NCBI GenBank assembly: GCA_964530625.1
Contig: CAZHAK010000003.1
Location: 153,547-217,546 of the forward strand
Direction: 5' to 3'
Length of the DNA: 64,000 nucleotides
Source: JABWCQ01 sp964530625
GTDB taxonomy: Bacteria; Electryoneota; RPQS01
Both the position numbers and the translations under genes were made by a program. The notes under the pieces were generated by a model. It was not told the origin of the DNA. It saw only the letters and a list, made by a program, of their open reading frames with translations, and searched no databases. Below, piece by piece: positions 14,588 to 24,781 of the stretch. Within the stretch, counting starts at the first letter, position 1, and each line of letters starts with the position of its first letter.

Positions 14588-17332
14588 TTAGCAGCCCGGT
14601 CCGCCTATAACGCACTCCGACTTGCAGGCCGCCCGCATGGCCGATCCCACAAAGGGAACCAAAGTCCAAGTCGCCGGCCCGGGGCAAACTCCGACGGCAC
14701 ACCCGCAGATGTTAAACAAGTCAGGACACGGGCAATATGTCTTGCATTTGACGAAAATCATGAAAAAACATCGTCCCGTCATTGGAGGCGATGGTTCCGC
14801 CGCACATTGACAGTAAATCACCCTGAACGTGGAGCCGACAAGTGGGACAAAGGTACACCCAGAGCATCCGGTCGGATATGACGGCGCTGGAGGCCCAATC
14901 GGCGGGCAACAGAAGGCCGGGTCGGGCGGCACCGGTGGATCGCACGGGCACCCCAGCCAACAGGCAGGATTGCAGGGACAGCGTGTCAACGGGGGAGAGG
15001 TACAGGCCGGAGGTGCTCCTGCTCCGGTGGACGTGCAAAAGGCGATGGATTTCAGCCGACAACAGAAACTTGGGCAGAAGAAATCTTCCCACCAATCCCA
15101 CCACAGCCAGCTCAGAGAAAGTCCGGTTACGCCGCCGTTGTTGGGTTCGAGAAACACCCGCTGATTCCCGAAATACATGATCGTGTCCATGGTCTCGTTT
15201 AAGCCGCGTCCGTCAATCACTCCAACGTCACCCGTTTCCGGATCGCGATGAAAGGCAACGTGCTCAACCAAAACTTTGCGATCATCCACTTGCAGCCAAT
15301 GTCCTGCAAAGCTCGCGATGGGCTGATAACCTTGAGTGTATAGATCGCGCCGATCCTGAACCAGTGCGTCTCCCGTCGAGCCGCCCACTCCATGCGCGAC
15401 CAACAGCGTTTGAATCGCGACATTGTCCGGCCCTGCGGCCCACTCAATTTGCTGAACCGCAAAATTTCCGACTTCGTCATACTCGCCGTCCGGCCCGGCT
15501 GATTCACCAAGTCCCAAGTTTGAACCTACCCACGGTACGCTCAATTCCGGCTCTCGTCCGCCGATGACACGCAGTTGATATTCTCTGAAATCAAACGGCT
15601 CGCTCCCGGGATCGAAGAAATTCGCGGGAACCGGAGGGACGTCCGCTAACGATTGAAAAGGCAGATTCGTATCTGTCCGATACTCTATTCGGACAAGATC
15701 ACTTGGCAATAACCCACCCTGCCAGCGCAAGCGAACACCCTGGTTTTCGGGTTGAATCGTCACCGTTATCGGATTGCAGGAAACCAAATCAAGTTGCAGC
15801 AATTCAATTTCAATCTCGTATGGCCCTGTCGTGTAATCTGCTCCACCTACATGAAAGTAATAGGTGTACGGACCAAACTTAAAATCTGAATCAAACCACG
15901 TGGCCTGATTCGTTTGATCGCCGCACAAAGCGATTTCGCGGCCATCTTCGGTAATGATGTCGCAATACGGATGAAGTCCCTGTCCGCCCGGACAGCTTCC
16001 CGTTGCGGCGTCTCCGCGCAAATGTACTCGCAGCGCGCTTGACGAAGGAACATGAAATGCGTAATAGTCCGCATCCATCGGGCAAGAGATTTCTCCGCAT
16101 ACCGCGACGCCCGGCGCGGGAATCAGCGTGGCCCGGCCACGATCATTGTTGGGTTCCAATTCACTCACAGGACATGGACATATCGGAGGAAGAGTCGGAT
16201 AAAAAATCTGCGCGACATATCCGGTGGGTTCAGGTAAACCGGTAAACGCGCTCGGCGCAACAAAGGCGGCATACCTTCCGGGAGTTAGATTAGCATTAAC
16301 CAAGCCCGGAACACAGGGAGTGGTGGTGCTTGAGGCAGCGAAAGTCGGCCCAATACAATTATTGAGATTCACGATGCCAAGCAAGACATTGAATTCCGCA
16401 GTCACTTGAAACTGTACAGGCCCCGCCAAAGTCACATCGAACAGGAACCAATCGGTGTCTCGCGAGTTGTTTCCCAAGTCATTCACATAGGTAAAACACG
16501 TACCGCAAACCGGTTGGCCCGCGCAAATTCCACCGAACCGATCAAGATTAACGCCAAGATCCGTCAAGTTGTTGCACCCCCCGTTGCAATCCTTCTTCCC
16601 GTGATTCGGAGCAGGCGCCTCCTGCTCGCACTCCCTGACCGCAAGTGGAGGACAAGGGACAGAACACGGTTGCGGCTCAAACACATTAAGCTCATAGTCG
16701 CCGCTCGAAACATTCCAGCCATCCACCACGATGTAGTAGGTTGACCCAAACGCAAGCTCGACCGTTATCTCCGATGCCAACCCACAGGCGTCGTCGTTGC
16801 AAGCGTAAATAACGAACTGGCTGTTCTGCAGAATAAACAGCTTCGTGTCATAGTTCGACCCACACAAAGACACGGTGACAAAATGCTGCTCTGTTGGAGT
16901 GTAAGCATAAACTACGTCAGGTGCTGTCCCGGCAGGACAGGGAGCGTCGTAGTCATTAAAGAAACCCAGCGTTGTGCCGGAATCACTATACGGCAAAGAT
17001 GGAATCGGCGTAGCTGAAGCGATGTTTTCGCCGCCCTGATCCAAAGGATTTACCGGTGGCCGCCCGGCTTCTGTCAGGCGAGCATAGATCTCCGCGACGC
17101 GCAGGTCTTCGCCTCGCTGCTTCATGGCCAGCACATCCGAAATGGTTTGGTTGGACGTCTTAAGTGTCGGCCCAAAAAGTTCACTCTCCTCAAAATGAGA
17201 AACCGCCGCTACCTGGTCGGCTGCGGCGGTTTGTACAAATTCTGGTAAGTTCTCGTGAGTTTTGGTCGCTATCGAAATCGCTAAAATCGGTAGCCCAATA
17301 CCCCACAGCAAAATGCTTTTGCGGATACGCAT
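14588..17332 (-). CDS. Secreted protein with PPC-like domains and a Cys-rich C-terminal tail
   Basis: This 914-residue protein has an N-terminal export signal (RKSILLWGIGLPILAISIA). It then has pre-peptidase C-terminal (PPC)-type beta-sandwich modules, recognisable from SGTTLGFFNDY, NYDTKLFILQN, ACNDDACG and YYIVVDGWNVSSGDYELNV. A middle part with a fibronectin-like stretch (NQGVRLRWQGG) follows. The last ~165 residues contain 26 Cys and no sorting domain. Within this tail a motif occurs twice: VPLVGSTFRVIYCQC and VPFVGSAMRAACKSEC. The N-terminal third is paralogous to the next gene upstream (both have LDQGGE followed by SGTTLGF). The function is unknown; disulfide-rich surface attachment is a guess. 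The ribosome site is GGGGAG. Confidence 0.8.
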   Translation of the reverse strand: MRIRKSILLWGIGLPILAISIATKTHENLPEFVQTAAADQVAAVSHFEESELFGPTLKTSNQTISDVLAMKQRGEDLRVAEIYARLTEAGRPPVNPLDQGGENIASATPIPSLPYSDSGTTLGFFNDYDAPCPAGTAPDVVYAYTPTEQHFVTVSLCGSNYDTKLFILQNSQFVIYACNDDACGLASEITVELAFGSTYYIVVDGWNVSSGDYELNVFEPQPCSVPCPPLAVRECEQEAPAPNHGKKDCNGGCNNLTDLGVNLDRFGGICAGQPVCGTCFTYVNDLGNNSRDTDWFLFDVTLAGPVQFQVTAEFNVLLGIVNLNNCIGPTFAASSTTTPCVPGLVNANLTPGRYAAFVAPSAFTGLPEPTGYVAQIFYPTLPPICPCPVSELEPNNDRGRATLIPAPGVAVCGEISCPMDADYYAFHVPSSSALRVHLRGDAATGSCPGGQGLHPYCDIITEDGREIALCGDQTNQATWFDSDFKFGPYTYYFHVGGADYTTGPYEIEIELLQLDLVSCNPITVTIQPENQGVRLRWQGGLLPSDLVRIEYRTDTNLPFQSLADVPPVPANFFDPGSEPFDFREYQLRVIGGREPELSVPWVGSNLGLGESAGPDGEYDEVGNFAVQQIEWAAGPDNVAIQTLLVAHGVGGSTGDALVQDRRDLYTQGYQPIASFAGHWLQVDDRKVLVEHVAFHRDPETGDVGVIDGRGLNETMDTIMYFGNQRVFLEPNNGGVTGLSLSWLWWDWWEDFFCPSFCCRLKSIAFCTSTGAGAPPACTSPPLTRCPCNPACWLGCPCDPPVPPDPAFCCPPIGPPAPSYPTGCSGCTFVPLVGSTFRVIYCQCAAEPSPPMTGRCFFMIFVKCKTYCPCPDLFNICGCAVGVCPGPATWTLVPFVGSAMRAACKSECVIGGPGC

Positions 17333-17372
17333 GGCTTTCTCCCCTATTGTTTTCTAGCACAGTCCTATTTAA

Positions 17373-17399
17373 TTTGTACTATTTGTGAAAAAATGTCAA
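17373..17399 (-). promoter_or_regulatory. Candidate promoter of the gene ending at 14588
   Basis: On the minus strand TTGACA (17394-17399) is followed after 15 bases by TACAAA (17373-17378). The leader to the ATG is about 40 bases. The spacer begins with a run of six T. Confidence 0.5.
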
Positions 17400-17506
17400 G
17401 ACCTTGCAAACACATAAAAAATAAACCTATTTAAGCTAAATTACTGAGTTTTATGAACGGCGTTTAGTTCGCACCCGATTTGTCGCTTCGTGCCTCCCGC
17501 AACCGA

Positions 17507-17541
17507 AAACGGGGCAGACCCTTGTGAGTCCTGCCCCGTTT
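17507..17541 (-). terminator. Terminator of the caspase-like secreted protein gene (conserved family)
   Basis: An 11-bp stem (arm AAACGGGGCAG, 17507-17517 with 17531-17541) is followed on the minus strand by TTTTCGG. The arm and the loop word CTTGTGAGTC are nearly the same as in the terminator at 14527-14564. Confidence 0.82.
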
Positions 17542-17576
17542 CCGTGCAACTATTTGCGATAGTCAGGTCGTCAAAC

Positions 17577-20500
17577 TTACGGGCCGACGGCAATCACCTG
17601 ATAATGCAATTGCGGGATGTTTGAATTCGCTTCGCCGACGTGCACGTAAGAAGTCGTATTCGTCGTATCCAAATCAATCCACGGACCCGTGCCGGCCAAA
17701 GAGGTTTGGATTATGTAGCTACCGGCAATCGGCACCGCGCTCCAATAGAGTTTGATGTCGTCGCCGTCACGAATGATCACCAAATCTGAAACCGCGGGCG
17801 GTGTGCCCGTGGAATTCGCTGACTCAAGCCCCCAGCAATCCAACTCCGTTGTCCCGTCAGCAGTTAATGAAATCGAATGCGATCCCAGAGTGTTGATGGA
17901 ACCCAGGCTCAGCGTGAATTCTTCATCGCCGCCGGAAAGTATGTATGCGCCTGCGGGGTTTTCGCAATCGGGACAATCGTAGCTGACCGCAACTCCCGGC
18001 GTCCCGTCCAGCACGGACATGTACAAATTCATGTTCGTCCACCAGTAGTTCTCTGCCAGCACGTCGAAATTCGCGATCAAAATCCCTACGCCACCCGATC
18101 CCAGTATCTTTGGTGACGTGGACATATTGAACCCATCGTCATCTACGTCAGGAATGGTATGAACCGCCGCGTTGATGGCTCCAAATTCATCGGAGTTCCC
18201 GGATGTCCAGCCAACAGAGAAGCCTGCAAACTCTTCGGGATTGGAGGGAGAGGTCAGTCTATCGGGAGGTAGAGGCGGATTGATGGCTTTTACAGATACC
18301 TTGAAGGAATCACTACGGCTGTGAATCACGTAGAGACCCGTATGTCCCGCGCTCGCATCAAGCGGCCTAATATTGTTACCAGCAGTAAACTCAGATGATC
18401 CCGGCACATTCCAATTCCAATTGCGATAGCTTATCCAATCTCCATTTGTATTTTTGCACTTAACTTCGCAATTCCCGCAACTCTTTGTGGGCCCGCTGAA
18501 CGTAAGCTCCAAACGGCCGCCCGGTGTCACGGCAATCGTATCGCCCTGACACCGCTTATTCATCGCTAGTTTATACCATACAGTTTCACCACCGCGAGCA
18601 TTAGTATCCTTTCTGGCGAACACGCGGTACTTCTCAGCTTTGACAGTGTCTTCAGGTGTCATCTGAGCATCCTTGTAAGCTGCCCATTGAGTGTAGTATG
18701 TACCATACTCAGTCAAGATGGCATCGTAGGCAACATTGGCTTGCCGTATCGCCTCAGCCAGTGACGCACCGTTATGGCGTGCGCAAAGCAATGGATTCAA
18801 CCAACGATTGAAACCGGGTACGTCGCCTTGTTTAACTTGACTGACGCTTGGCAATGAATCAGGAGCCGCCGATGCCGCCGTTACTTTTGTTCCTTTCGAA
18901 TCGAGATTGTCACGGAGATGATTGACCATCTGCCCACCGTAACATTGTCCCATCTCGATTTCTAACTCTGTTGCACCTGCATTCACCAGGGATTGCATCA
19001 TCGCCGTAAATGTTGCCGGAGTTATGTAGTTACCTACTCCGCCGGTTCGTCCCCATGTGTTTAGTCCACCGTTAGGTCCCCTACGGCCGTGATTTGACGA
19101 CATCACCTCGATCTTCGCAGTTTTCGGAGCGCCGACACGATCCTTACAGGCCTGAATCTTCGCCGTCAACGAATTGACATGCGCCTGAATCTGTGCCTGC
19201 GTAGCGGTCGCCACGTTGGCAGACGGTATTCGGTCGTCTCGCCGTGTTCCGTCCGCGTAGAATACTTTGATTCCGCTCGGGCAATAGCCATGCGTGGACT
19301 TGTAACAGTAGTAGTCCACAAGATCTTCCCAGTAGTCAGCGCGGTTGGCGTTTCCGTCAATGCCCCCTGAAATCAGCATCGCGAAATTACATGTGTCACA
19401 AACAGGGTTAGGCACCCAATTTGGTGGTCTCCAGTCTGGTTGCGTGGGATATGAAGGCGGTACTACTGGATCGGGTGCTACCGGATCATCATTCATATCC
19501 AGCACAGCCTCATAACCCACAGGCGCTGTTGGTTCAATCCCGATTACTCCTGTTACAATTATCTCACCGCCGTTCCACCACTCCGGCAGAATCTGCGTCG
19601 TCCACGCATCCGGCCCTGTCACTTCTATGATTGTGTTAGGGTCAAAGTCCTCGTTGCGGTAAAGCTCATGCCACGTGTCCACCAATATTCCTTGACTTGG
19701 ATCACTCGCATGGCCGATCACGGAAACCGTTTGTCCAATGAGAAAAGGCAGCTGCGCATACACTTGGCCAATAGACAACACCTGCCCGCCCCCGCACGGT
19801 ACCCCGTCATCTTCAACAGCCAACGTGAAGTTCCCCGTTTGATTGTTGAAGCCTTGCACCATAATCAGGTACTGCTCACCGGCAACACTGCACCAGTCGA
19901 CCTGACTTTGCAAACCACAAGCGTCATCATTGCCGCCCACGCAAATAAGCGCATTGCAATCATTGCCCGAGTAAACATTGATCTTCGTGTCATAGTCCGC
20001 GCCAAAACACGTGTGCGCCGTCATAGTGTTCCCCGTGCCGAATGTCGTGTACCAGACTCCCCGTGCGGTAACATTTGTGCCGCAGTCTGGAGCTTCATCA
20101 AAACTCGCATCGACTGTGCTCCCCGTCACAGGTGAAAACGGCTCGACAAACAATGCGTTTTGGCAGTCGTCATTTACAGGAGGATTGAAGTCAGCCAGTT
20201 CAATCACAAGCTCATAATTCCCCGCGTCTCCGTCCCAGCCGTCCACAACAATCTGAATCGGCTGACCCCCGCTCAATGAAAGCGCCACTATTTCTGTCTG
20301 AACACCGCAAAAATCATCGTTACCGCAAAGGAAATCGACTGGGATGTTCGGCGGACAGTTTCCGTTAAAGATCAACATGCCCGTGTCATAATCCGAATTG
20401 CACAATGAAAATCGGTAGATGCCGTCCGCAGGAACAATGAAACTATACACCACGTCCGGGCCCGAACAAGATAGCAATTCATCATAATATCCGTCCCAAC

Positions 20501-20849
20501 AGGGAGGGACGGGACCCAAACCCAACGCCGAATAATCGTTTAGAAAACCAAGCGTCGTTCCCGAAACCACAATCGGCAGCGGCATGCTCGTCAAATCCGT
20601 CGCGAGCGCGCAATCTTCGCCGCCTTGATCAAGTCGCCCGTGAGGCTCGCGGCGTTCTTCATTCGCGAGCAATTCGCCCAACTCATGCTTAATCTCAATC
20701 TGCCGATTTACGTCGTCAGTTGTGAGCAGTTCTTCCCAGAGTGCCTTCACATACATAGCCTGTGAATCACTCGATTGCTCCGCGATAACATGGCGTTCGC
20801 CTACCAGCAAAAGCGCCACAATTACCAACAAAAAGATACGTGATTTCAT
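17577..20849 (-). CDS. Secreted caspase/legumain-fold (clan CD) cysteine protease with PPC-like domains
   Basis: This 1090-residue protein has a signal peptide (1-23). Two PPC-like beta-sandwich modules lie at about 95-220 and 225-345 (DYDTGMLIFNG and DYDTKINVYSG, each followed by NDDxCG). A clan CD protease-like domain lies at about 488-720: FAMLISGGIDG, then SSNHGRRG with His near 587 and EMGQCYGGQM with Cys near 636. The His-Gly and Gln-Cys-Tyr-Gly-Gly pattern matches the catalytic dyad of caspases and legumains. Further beta domains and a C-terminal fibronectin III unit (DDIKLYWSAVPIAGSYIIQT) follow. No sorting domain is present. It could be autoprocessed or act on surface proteins; this is inferred from the fold. 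Confidence 0.78.
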   Translation of the reverse strand: MKSRIFLLVIVALLLVGERHVIAEQSSDSQAMYVKALWEELLTTDDVNRQIEIKHELGELLANEERREPHGRLDQGGEDCALATDLTSMPLPIVVSGTTLGFLNDYSALGLGPVPPCWDGYYDELLSCSGPDVVYSFIVPADGIYRFSLCNSDYDTGMLIFNGNCPPNIPVDFLCGNDDFCGVQTEIVALSLSGGQPIQIVVDGWDGDAGNYELVIELADFNPPVNDDCQNALFVEPFSPVTGSTVDASFDEAPDCGTNVTARGVWYTTFGTGNTMTAHTCFGADYDTKINVYSGNDCNALICVGGNDDACGLQSQVDWCSVAGEQYLIMVQGFNNQTGNFTLAVEDDGVPCGGGQVLSIGQVYAQLPFLIGQTVSVIGHASDPSQGILVDTWHELYRNEDFDPNTIIEVTGPDAWTTQILPEWWNGGEIIVTGVIGIEPTAPVGYEAVLDMNDDPVAPDPVVPPSYPTQPDWRPPNWVPNPVCDTCNFAMLISGGIDGNANRADYWEDLVDYYCYKSTHGYCPSGIKVFYADGTRRDDRIPSANVATATQAQIQAHVNSLTAKIQACKDRVGAPKTAKIEVMSSNHGRRGPNGGLNTWGRTGGVGNYITPATFTAMMQSLVNAGATELEIEMGQCYGGQMVNHLRDNLDSKGTKVTAASAAPDSLPSVSQVKQGDVPGFNRWLNPLLCARHNGASLAEAIRQANVAYDAILTEYGTYYTQWAAYKDAQMTPEDTVKAEKYRVFARKDTNARGGETVWYKLAMNKRCQGDTIAVTPGGRLELTFSGPTKSCGNCEVKCKNTNGDWISYRNWNWNVPGSSEFTAGNNIRPLDASAGHTGLYVIHSRSDSFKVSVKAINPPLPPDRLTSPSNPEEFAGFSVGWTSGNSDEFGAINAAVHTIPDVDDDGFNMSTSPKILGSGGVGILIANFDVLAENYWWTNMNLYMSVLDGTPGVAVSYDCPDCENPAGAYILSGGDEEFTLSLGSINTLGSHSISLTADGTTELDCWGLESANSTGTPPAVSDLVIIRDGDDIKLYWSAVPIAGSYIIQTSLAGTGPWIDLDTTNTTSYVHVGEANSNIPQLHYQVIAVGP

Positions 20850-21046
20850 TACTTCACCCCTTATGGTTATTACTATTCAATAGAAATTAGCGCGGATTGA
20901 CCGAAATCGCAAGAGCATATCGGTGAATTTTGAAAAAAGCGAATAAAATCTCCAAGCCGCTGAAGAGACAAAATTCCAATCACTTATGAAAGATATTTTG
21001 TTACTATTCCCTGCACATGCATTAACTTTGCACCGTTTGTGAAAAA

Positions 21047-21075
21047 AGAGAGGCAGACCGCTTAGTCTGCCCTCT
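21047..21075 (-). terminator. Terminator of the large beta-helix protein gene
   Basis: The stem AGGCAGAC/GTCTGCC is extended by AGAG/CTCT, and TTTTTTC follows on the minus strand. It is related in sequence to the GGGGCAGACC terminators at 14527 and 17507. Confidence 0.85.
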
Positions 21076-21124
21076 ATTTACCCTGCAGATACCCCTCCCG
21101 GTCTAACCCGGAGAGTAGCCCCGC

Positions 21125-24100
21125 TTACTTCAGTAAAAGCAACTTCATCCGGCCAACATCGTCCCCCGTATTCACAATCACCCAATAGACCCCCGAACTC
21201 CAGCCGCTGCCATCAAAATCCACCCTATGAACACCCGCGCTGAAGAGCCGGGTATCTTGCTCTACTTGCCTTCCCAAAACATCAAACACGCGAAGATCAA
21301 TTTCGGCAGAGCGGGGCAGAGTGATCCGCAGTCTCGTGCTGCTGTTAAACGGATTCGGTCCCGCCAATGAAACCGAAAAGTCCTGCGGCAAAACGCTCCT
21401 GCGCGCACTAAGCGCGGGATCCGCGACATTAATTCTTCTGCGCTCAAAACTTTCTCTGGCGCTACTCGGTCGTGTGGAAACCGCTTCACACCACCACACA
21501 TACTCTCCATGCAGCAATGACAGCTGCAAGACTCGCTCACCCTGCATTGCAATTGTCGAATCCATTTCGTCACCCGTCAGTCTGAAAAAATACGAAACTA
21601 CGTCACCCGGATCGTCGTCGTGCGCTTCGTTCCAGGCAAACGTAATTGTGTCACCCGGGTGAAAACTTGCGTTGCGCGCGGGTGATACCAAATTGAACGC
21701 ATTCGGTAACGAATATGGTCTCACGCCCGAGTATAAGCCGATGTCCGCGCGCGTATCGTCCATGTCGGGCGGCAACAGCGAGTCCGCCGCGTGAACGGCT
21801 TTGGAAAAACTCTGCAGAGCATAATTCCTGTCTGCCGAATTCACAAAGCCCGCATCGGCAACCAAATTCAATCTCGCGTCGCATGAATCTCCGTTGAAGT
21901 TCGTGCGGAGTGGCGCGCCAATCGTGTCAGTCAAAGAAGTTATCAAGACATCACTCATGCAAAACTCGAACTCCTGAGCCGTGTTGCTGCCAAAGTACAC
22001 AGGAGAATTGCCGTTCATTGCGAAAAGTGTTGAGTTGCCTTGCAGCAGCGCCGTTCCGCGAACATGAACCACACTTCCCCCCGGGGACTGCTGATTGACG
22101 CAGGTCGAACGTCGCAAAATCATTCCGCCGCCCTGCAGAAACACTCCGCCGCCGGACTGTGCCGCAAAATTGCTGTCGAACAGACACGACTCAAATTCCA
22201 CGCTTCCACCGTAGCCATACAGCGCGCCGCCCTGCGCCGATCGGTTGCGATAGAGTGTGCTGCGCTGAATCAGCACCGTTCCCTCTTGTTCAACTCGGAT
22301 CGCTCCGCCCTCGAGCTCAGAATTATTGTCCACAAACTCGGTCGAGTCGCTGGCAAAATAGCCGGTCTTGAGATTCACCGCGCCGCCACGGAAACTCGTA
22401 TTCGCAGAGTATCGGCTTCCGCTATCAAAACACACCCCGCTATCCAAATAGACTGCACCGCCGAATTCCCGACCCGAATTGCCGACAAACTCATTGTGCG
22501 ACAGTGTCGCTTCGGAAGTGCTCTCAAAAACGGCGCCGCCGCGCTTGGCTTCACAGGAATCAAATCGACACTCTGTGACAGTGAGGAGCGAAGCTGTCAC
22601 GCTCATGCCGCCGCCCATGAGCGCCTCGTTCTTGCTGAACTTGGACTTCTGCAACTCAACCTCCGCTTGCTCCGCGATGAACATGCCTCCACCGTGTCCG
22701 TCCTTCGCAAAATTCAGTCGAAACTCGCAATCATTGAATCGCGGGCTTCCGCCACTCACGAAAACCGCGCCGCCGTTCTCCGCAACCAGACCCGTGAACA
22801 GACAAGAGCGAAACTCCGGCGAGCCGCCGATACTTTCCACCCCGCCGCCAGATCCAGACGAATCCGAACACGCCGTGAACGAGCAGTGATCAAACAACGC
22901 GCCGTTCTGTGAAATCGTGACAGCAGAGCTACGGTGCACATCCCGGATCTCGCAGTATTGCAATCGTGATCCGACAGAATTTTCCGTCAGTATAATTCCG
23001 TTCCAATACGCGCCGCTTAACTGAAAGTAACGTTGAAACCGTATTCCCGTCCGCGCAGTCCCCATCGCCAACAACGTCCCGTCCACAACAAATGCTGCTC
23101 CGGGTCCGAAGAGTAGGCGCACACCGTCCAAAATGACCAACGTATCATGTTGCGCAACCCGGAGTGTGCAGCCCAAAATATAATCACCGGGATACCAAAC
23201 GCCGCTTTGCGATCCGCAGGGGCCGGAATACGGCAGCGTCGCAGCGCTTTCAAACGCCCCCATGTCCGGCCAACTGCCGACCGGCGCGACGCGAGCATGG
23301 CCCAAAAAGTCTGTTCCACTCGCTTGACTCGTATCCGCGCCGAACAAACATGGACTCGTTGCTGCCAGACGAAAATCACTCTGCTCCGGGTCCACGAACT
23401 GCGGATCGAACGAAATATTCCGCAGGGAATCACACTCCACCAGGGCTACGTTTAATTGCGTTGGCTGCAACAACCACGGTGGTACCAAACCGGAAAACTC
23501 CGGCCCATCACTCGAATAAAAATTTGAAAAACTCACACGAGCCGTCGTCGTCACGCCAAAATGCAATAGCGACGATTCACCCTCGCCTGTGACGATTGAA
23601 TTCGTCAGAATCCCGCCGCCGTGCAAATGTATGGCGGAGCCTTCTTCGGCGACATTCCCAACCATTGTCGTAAACCGCACGGTCGGTGACGTGCCGCTCG
23701 ACCCATACACCGCTCCGCCGCGCAACGCAGTGTTCCCCAGAATCATTGAATTTGAAACTTCACACCGCGCGTTCTCCGTAAAATAGAGTCCGCCGCCGTC
23801 CTCCATGGCTGTGTTGTTCTCGATAACCGTCGTCGTCAGGACTGTGATGTTGTTGCTCCCCCGTGCCGCAACTCCGCCTCCCCATCTCGCGCTGCATGAC
23901 CGAACAGAACATCCCTCCATTATCGCGCGACTGTTATTCAAGTACACTCCGCCGCCCTGATCCGCCGTGCAAAACTCAACCACACAGTCCTGCGCGAAAC
24001 TACCCGGCGGCGAAGACCTGAACTGCAATCCGCCGGCCCTGCCTGCCGCGACATTCTCAGCGAAGAAGCACTCTATTACTTCCGCGAGCACGCCGCTCTC

Positions 24101-24781
24101 TGAAACAACTGCGCCGCCGTCGGTCGCCGCTCGATTATTGATGAATCGACAACGTTCAAGTCTGAGTCGTCCGCTCGTCCGCGACAAAATTGCCCCACCC
24201 CCTCCCAGCCGAGTGCTGTCGCCTTCAAAGTCACTATCCCGAACCGTCAGAGTCCCCGCTTCACGGCAATAGATCGCGCCGCCGTCAATCAGCGCGCGAT
24301 TCCCCCGGAAAAAACACGAATCAATTTCCACTTCTGCAAAAAACAACTCAATCGCGCCGCCGTATCGCTCAAAATTTCCAAAGCTCGCAAGTCCGTCTTC
24401 AAACAACACCTTATTCAGCTTGGAAACCGTCGTCGATTCATAGAACCTGAACCCGCCGTGCCCGTTGTTCGCGTGATACGGCCTACTCTGCACACGGATT
24501 GAATCCGTGCCCGCGCCTTCCGCCAACAATGTTCCGCTCACCACCAACGAGAAACGCCCGGAGAAGGCAACCACCATCCCGGGCGAAATTCGCAATGTCT
24601 CTGCTTCTGGAATCCACGAGAAGCCGTCAATCACCACTGTGTCAATGGGCGATTCCCAACTTCCCGATACCGCTCCCACGACATGGAGAGTTTCTCCGCG
24701 CGCGACCGGAGTAAGTAGTCCTGTCGCAACAAACAACAGCGCAATCAGCCATATTACTTCAGCAGCACGACGGGGGTGCAT
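21125..24781 (-). CDS. Giant right-handed beta-helix secreted protein with C-terminal sorting domain
   Basis: This 1218-residue exported protein has a signal peptide at about residues 8-29. It has two long beta-helix runs, about 100-390 and 620-930, in which units with GGAI, GGGV or GGAV turns and C-x-F strands repeat roughly every 22 residues, as in Pmp-like polymorphic outer-membrane repeats. Each run is preceded by a similar cap (DTVVIDG and DTLVILDG, then GTLLAEG and GTLLAMG), so the gene is an internal duplication. The end (GPNPFNSSTRLRITLP, VFDVLGRQV, SGVYWVIV, MKLLLLK) is the sorting domain. Its start overlaps the end of the next gene upstream by 28 bases. Confidence 0.88.
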   Translation of the reverse strand: MHPRRAAEVIWLIALLFVATGLLTPVARGETLHVVGAVSGSWESPIDTVVIDGFSWIPEAETLRISPGMVVAFSGRFSLVVSGTLLAEGAGTDSIRVQSRPYHANNGHGGFRFYESTTVSKLNKVLFEDGLASFGNFERYGGAIELFFAEVEIDSCFFRGNRALIDGGAIYCREAGTLTVRDSDFEGDSTRLGGGGAILSRTSGRLRLERCRFINNRAATDGGAVVSESGVLAEVIECFFAENVAAGRAGGLQFRSSPPGSFAQDCVVEFCTADQGGGVYLNNSRAIMEGCSVRSCSARWGGGVAARGSNNITVLTTTVIENNTAMEDGGGLYFTENARCEVSNSMILGNTALRGGAVYGSSGTSPTVRFTTMVGNVAEEGSAIHLHGGGILTNSIVTGEGESSLLHFGVTTTARVSFSNFYSSDGPEFSGLVPPWLLQPTQLNVALVECDSLRNISFDPQFVDPEQSDFRLAATSPCLFGADTSQASGTDFLGHARVAPVGSWPDMGAFESAATLPYSGPCGSQSGVWYPGDYILGCTLRVAQHDTLVILDGVRLLFGPGAAFVVDGTLLAMGTARTGIRFQRYFQLSGAYWNGIILTENSVGSRLQYCEIRDVHRSSAVTISQNGALFDHCSFTACSDSSGSGGGVESIGGSPEFRSCLFTGLVAENGGAVFVSGGSPRFNDCEFRLNFAKDGHGGGMFIAEQAEVELQKSKFSKNEALMGGGMSVTASLLTVTECRFDSCEAKRGGAVFESTSEATLSHNEFVGNSGREFGGAVYLDSGVCFDSGSRYSANTSFRGGAVNLKTGYFASDSTEFVDNNSELEGGAIRVEQEGTVLIQRSTLYRNRSAQGGALYGYGGSVEFESCLFDSNFAAQSGGGVFLQGGGMILRRSTCVNQQSPGGSVVHVRGTALLQGNSTLFAMNGNSPVYFGSNTAQEFEFCMSDVLITSLTDTIGAPLRTNFNGDSCDARLNLVADAGFVNSADRNYALQSFSKAVHAADSLLPPDMDDTRADIGLYSGVRPYSLPNAFNLVSPARNASFHPGDTITFAWNEAHDDDPGDVVSYFFRLTGDEMDSTIAMQGERVLQLSLLHGEYVWWCEAVSTRPSSARESFERRRINVADPALSARRSVLPQDFSVSLAGPNPFNSSTRLRITLPRSAEIDLRVFDVLGRQVEQDTRLFSAGVHRVDFDGSGWSSGVYWVIVNTGDDVGRMKLLLLK

